From Hyphomicrobiales bacterium (GTDB taxonomy: Bacteria > Pseudomonadota > Alphaproteobacteria > Rhodobacterales > Rhodobacteraceae), in contig PWLT01000032.1 in NCBI GenBank assembly GCA_003558415.1, positions 1 through 8,049 of the forward strand: a DNA stretch of 8,049 nucleotides. Reading direction: 5' to 3'. Below the pieces are notes generated by a model. The model saw nothing but the letters and a program-made list of their open reading frames with translations, was not told where the DNA came from and ran no database searches. Position 1 is the first letter of the stretch. Each line of letters starts with the position of its first letter. Of this stretch, positions 6,161 to 8,049 are shown piece by piece. The translations under genes and the position numbers were made by a program.

Positions 6161-6893
6161 GTCGGTGGCATCGAAGGTCAGGCTCCATGTAGAGCATCCG
6201 TTGGGGGCGGGGCAATGCGTCCCGCTCGCCCGCGATAAGGCGCATTACCTGTTCTCGGTGATGCGGCTGGCGCGCGGCGACACGCTGGCGCTGTTCAACG
6301 GGCGCGACGGCGAGTGGCGCGCCGAGGTGACCGAGGCCGGCAAGCGCGCAGGCACCCTGCGCTGTGTGGAGCAGACCCGCCCGCAAAGCCTGCCGCCTGA
6401 TTTGTGGCTGCTCTTCGCGCCGATCAAGAAGGCGCGTACCGATTTCATCGTCGAGAAGGCCGCCGAGATGGGGGCGCGCCGCATCCTGCCGGTGCAGAGC
6501 GAATTCACCAATGCCGAGCGGGTGCGCCGCGACCGGCTGCAGGCCCATGCCGTCGAGGCCGCCGAGCAATGCGGCGGCGTCTTTGTCCCCGAAGTGGCCG
6601 AGTATGCGGGGCTTGACCGGGTTCTTGTCGACTGGCCCGAGGGGCGCCACCTCGTCTGGTGCGACGAGGCGCGCGCGGGGGAGGCCGCCGATTTCGCCTC
6701 GGGGCTCATGCGGGGGGCGCCGGGCGCGGTCCTCATCGGGCCCGAAGGAGGGTTTTCCGCGGGCGAGCGGGCGCGCATCGGCGCGTTGCCCCAGGCGCGT
6801 GTGATGAGCCTCGGCCCGCGCATCCTGCGCGCCGACACCGCCGCTGTGGCGGCGCTGACCCGCTGGCAGCTCGCGCTGGGGGACTGGCAATGA
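6159..6893 (+). CDS. rsmE: 16S rRNA (uracil(1498)-N(3))-methyltransferase
   Basis: This cytosolic SAM-dependent enzyme methylates N3 of U1498 in 16S rRNA within the 30S subunit. The protein has 244 residues, the normal family length. Residues about 1-70 form the N-terminal PUA-like RNA-binding region (HYLFSVMRL at 29-37, FNGRDGEW at 46-53). The rest is a SPOUT methyltransferase domain, with KARTDFIVEKAAEMG at 91-105, AEQCGG at 135-140, and the knot motifs IGPEGGF at 193-199 and LGPRILRADTA at 218-228. The usual arginine after EQCG, as in E. coli QCGR, appears to be glycine (G140). I chose the ATG at 6159 because it gives the usual N terminus just before KVRLHVE. It has no clear ribosome binding site, and a GTG at 6153 is an in-frame alternative. 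Its start codon interlocks with that of ubiA on the other strand. The following gene overlaps its stop by 4 nt (ATGA). Confidence 0.95.
   Translation: MSVASKVRLHVEHPLGAGQCVPLARDKAHYLFSVMRLARGDTLALFNGRDGEWRAEVTEAGKRAGTLRCVEQTRPQSLPPDLWLLFAPIKKARTDFIVEKAAEMGARRILPVQSEFTNAERVRRDRLQAHAVEAAEQCGGVFVPEVAEYAGLDRVLVDWPEGRHLVWCDEARAGEAADFASGLMRGAPGAVLIGPEGGFSAGERARIGALPQARVMSLGPRILRADTAAVAALTRWQLALGDWQ
6186..6215 (-). promoter_or_regulatory. Tentative ubiA promoter inside the rsmE coding region
   Basis: On the minus strand TTGCCC (6210-6215) and TACATG (6186-6191) are separated by 18 nt. The matches to -35 and -10 consensus are four and three of six. This would give a leader of about 18 nt to the ATG at 6160. 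With no intergenic gap, any ubiA promoter has to lie within rsmE, which is the main argument for it. Confidence 0.22.
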
Positions 6894-7405
6894 GCATCCT
6901 GCGCCCGGAGGTGGTCGAGACCCTGACGCGCTGGCGCGAGGTGCTCGTGGCAGGCGGGGTGGTGGCGCTGGGCGTGTGGGTGGCGAGTTTCGGCGGGCCC
7001 TTCTATTTCGGGCTCGGGGTGCTGATCCTCCTTGTCGGCGTGGCGCTGGGCGTCAACGGGCTGCGGCGGATGCGCTTCGTCGGCTCGGGTCAGGCCCCCG
7101 GCTTGGTGCAGATGATCGAGGGGCAGATCGCCTATTTCGGCCCCGAGAGCGGCGGCTTCGTGGCGCTTGGCGATCTGGATGAGGTGCGGCTGGAGAGCTG
7201 CGCGGACGGGCGCTGCTGGATGCTCGTGACGCGCGAGGGGGAGCTGGTGGAGATCCCCGTAGCCGCGCGCGGCGCCGATATCCTCTATGACGCCTTCGCG
7301 ACCCTTCCGGGGATCGATATGGGCGCGCTCGTCGCGGCGCTTGAGGGCGCCACCGAGGGGCCGCGCGTGGTCTGGCGCCGCCGCGCGCGCCCGGCCTTGA
7401 CTTGA
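6890..7405 (+). CDS. Small two-helix membrane protein of unknown function
   Basis: I do not recognise a named family for this 171-residue protein. Two hydrophobic segments (about 16-33 and 38-57) form a tight hairpin. A C-terminal soluble region (about 65-155) alternates short strand-like stretches (GQIAYFGPESGGFVAL, WMLVTREGELVEIPV) and ends in a helix-like segment, with a C-x4-C pair at C104/C109. The short turn between the helices suggests both termini are on the same, probably cytosolic, side. The ATG at 6890 overlaps the rsmE stop as ATGA, and a GGGGA at 6879-6883, 6 nt upstream, supports it. A longer open frame upstream runs inside rsmE and is not the true start. Coupling to rsmE implies co-transcription and probably translational coupling, but it does not by itself reveal a role. 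gshA follows 66 nt later. Confidence 0.85.
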   Translation: MSILRPEVVETLTRWREVLVAGGVVALGVWVASFGGPFYFGLGVLILLVGVALGVNGLRRMRFVGSGQAPGLVQMIEGQIAYFGPESGGFVALGDLDEVRLESCADGRCWMLVTREGELVEIPVAARGADILYDAFATLPGIDMGALVAALEGATEGPRVVWRRRARPALT

Positions 7406-7430
7406 CCTTTGCGAGCCGACACCAGATAGG
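7402..7430 (+). promoter_or_regulatory. Candidate sigma70-type promoter for gshA
   Basis: TTGACC (7402-7407) matches the -35 consensus at five of six positions. GATAGG (7425-7430), 17 nt later, matches the -10 at three. The predicted transcript start is about 7437, giving a leader of about 35 nt. The -35 element contains the TGA stop of the preceding gene. A second overlapping TTGACT lies at 7397-7402. This is the best-looking promoter in the window, though its -10 is weak. Confidence 0.4.
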
Positions 7431-7461
7431 GCCGTTGACGGCGAGGCAGCGCAGCAAGATC

Positions 7462-7465
7462 GGAG
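7462..7465 (+). promoter_or_regulatory. Ribosome binding site of gshA
   Basis: GGAG lies 6 nt upstream of the ATG at 7472 and settles the start. Confidence 0.65.
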
Positions 7466-7471
7466 CACCAC

Positions 7472-8049
7472 ATGTCCATCCCCCAATCCGGCGGCGGCCC
7501 GATCGAGCGGCGCGAGCAACTGAGCGAATTTCTGGAATCGGGCTGCAAGCCGCCCGAGAACTGGCGCATCGGCACCGAGCACGAGAAGTTCGGCTATTGC
7601 CGCGACACCCATCTTCCGCTGCCCTATGACGGGCCGCGCTCGATCCGCGCCATGCTGGAGGGGATGCGCGACCGCTTCGGCTGGCAGCCAATCAGCGAGC
7701 AGGGCAACATCATCGGGCTGGAAAAGGACGGCGCCAACATCTCGCTGGAGCCCGGCGGCCAGTTCGAGCTGTCGGGCGCCCCGCTCGAGAACATCCACGA
7801 GACCTGCGACGAGGTGAACGAGCATCTGCGCGACGTCAAGACCGTGGCCGACACGATCGGCGCGGGCTTCATCGGGCTGGGTGCGGCACCGGAGTGGACG
7901 CATGAGCAGATGCCGATGATGCCCAAGGGCCGCTACCGGCTGATGACCGATTACATGGGCCGCGTCGGCACTCACGGCACGCAGATGATGTACCGCACCT
8001 GCACGGTACAGGTGAATCTCGATTTCGCCTCCGAGGCGGACATGGTCCA
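7472..8049 (+). CDS. gshA: Glutamate-cysteine ligase, class II (3' part outside window)
   Basis: This cytosolic enzyme joins L-glutamate and L-cysteine using ATP to form gamma-glutamylcysteine, the first and usually rate-limiting step of glutathione synthesis. The window holds 192 codons plus two bases; the class II family has about 450 residues, so less than half is visible. Motifs of the alphaproteobacterial/plant type are evident. GTEHEKFGY at residues 34-42 contains the metal/glutamate-binding glutamates. SLEPGGQFELSGAP lies at 91-104, followed by the ENIHET segment. PKGRYRLMTDYM lies at 151-162, and MYRTCTVQVNLDF at 173-185. The start has a good ribosome binding site. The 66-bp gap before it carries a candidate promoter, so gshA may be transcribed both independently and by read-through from rsmE. 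The sequence is intact up to the edge. Confidence 0.95.
   Translation, partial: MSIPQSGGGPIERREQLSEFLESGCKPPENWRIGTEHEKFGYCRDTHLPLPYDGPRSIRAMLEGMRDRFGWQPISEQGNIIGLEKDGANISLEPGGQFELSGAPLENIHETCDEVNEHLRDVKTVADTIGAGFIGLGAAPEWTHEQMPMMPKGRYRLMTDYMGRVGTHGTQMMYRTCTVQVNLDFASEADMV

Noticed and set aside
5487..6890. A 467-codon minus-strand frame covering part of ubiA and antisense to rsmE
   Set aside because: It runs out of frame through ubiA and antisense through rsmE, both securely identified. No domain is visible.
6245..7975. A 576-codon open frame on the minus strand across rsmE, the small membrane gene and gshA
   Set aside because: Antisense shadow of three genes with recognisable products or good start signals; low-complexity composition and no motifs.
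1..8049. Mobile elements, CRISPR arrays, phage or defence genes
   Set aside because: No transposase, integrase or nuclease motifs, no direct repeats with regular spacing, and no visible break in base composition; all genes read as resident chromosomal genes.

Overview
This is a GC-rich, gene-dense chromosomal window with eight protein-coding genes, two of them cut by the window edges. Protein character points to an alphaproteobacterium, most likely a member of the Rhodobacteraceae/Roseobacter group. The glutamate-cysteine ligase is of the class II type found in alphaproteobacteria and plants, UbiA has the motifs usual for that group, and the order ubiA / rsmE / small membrane protein / gshA looks familiar from it. 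The taxon is an inference from remembered family character, not from a search.

Layout. (1) Positions 1-1320, minus: a sodium:neurotransmitter-symporter family (SNF/NSS) transporter, running off the left edge. (2) Positions 1321-1446: a 126-bp divergent intergenic region with two GC-rich dyads. (3) Positions 1447-2673, plus: argG, argininosuccinate synthase. (4) Positions 2674-2823: a convergent intergenic region with a hairpin that could end the minus-strand operon. (5) Positions 2824-6160, minus: a three-gene same-strand set read in the order ubiA, a BON-like/OmpA-domain envelope protein, and a small membrane-anchored coiled-coil protein. (6) Positions 6159-7405, plus: rsmE, overlapped by 4 nt by a small two-helix membrane protein gene. 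(7) Positions 7472-8049, plus: the 5' part of gshA, with its own candidate promoter.

Functionally this is housekeeping: arginine biosynthesis (ArgG), ubiquinone biosynthesis (UbiA), 16S rRNA methylation (RsmE), glutathione biosynthesis (GshA), an amino-acid-type symporter and a peptidoglycan-binding envelope protein. I see no tRNA, rRNA, mobile element, CRISPR array, toxin-antitoxin pair or defence system.

The least ordinary observations are three. The periplasmic part of the OmpA-domain protein appears to be built of three diverged repeats of about 120 residues. The start codons of ubiA and rsmE interlock on opposite strands within one CATG, leaving no intergenic space. The transporter may carry a phenylalanine where the canonical Na2 site has a threonine. 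None of these amounts to a clear new system.
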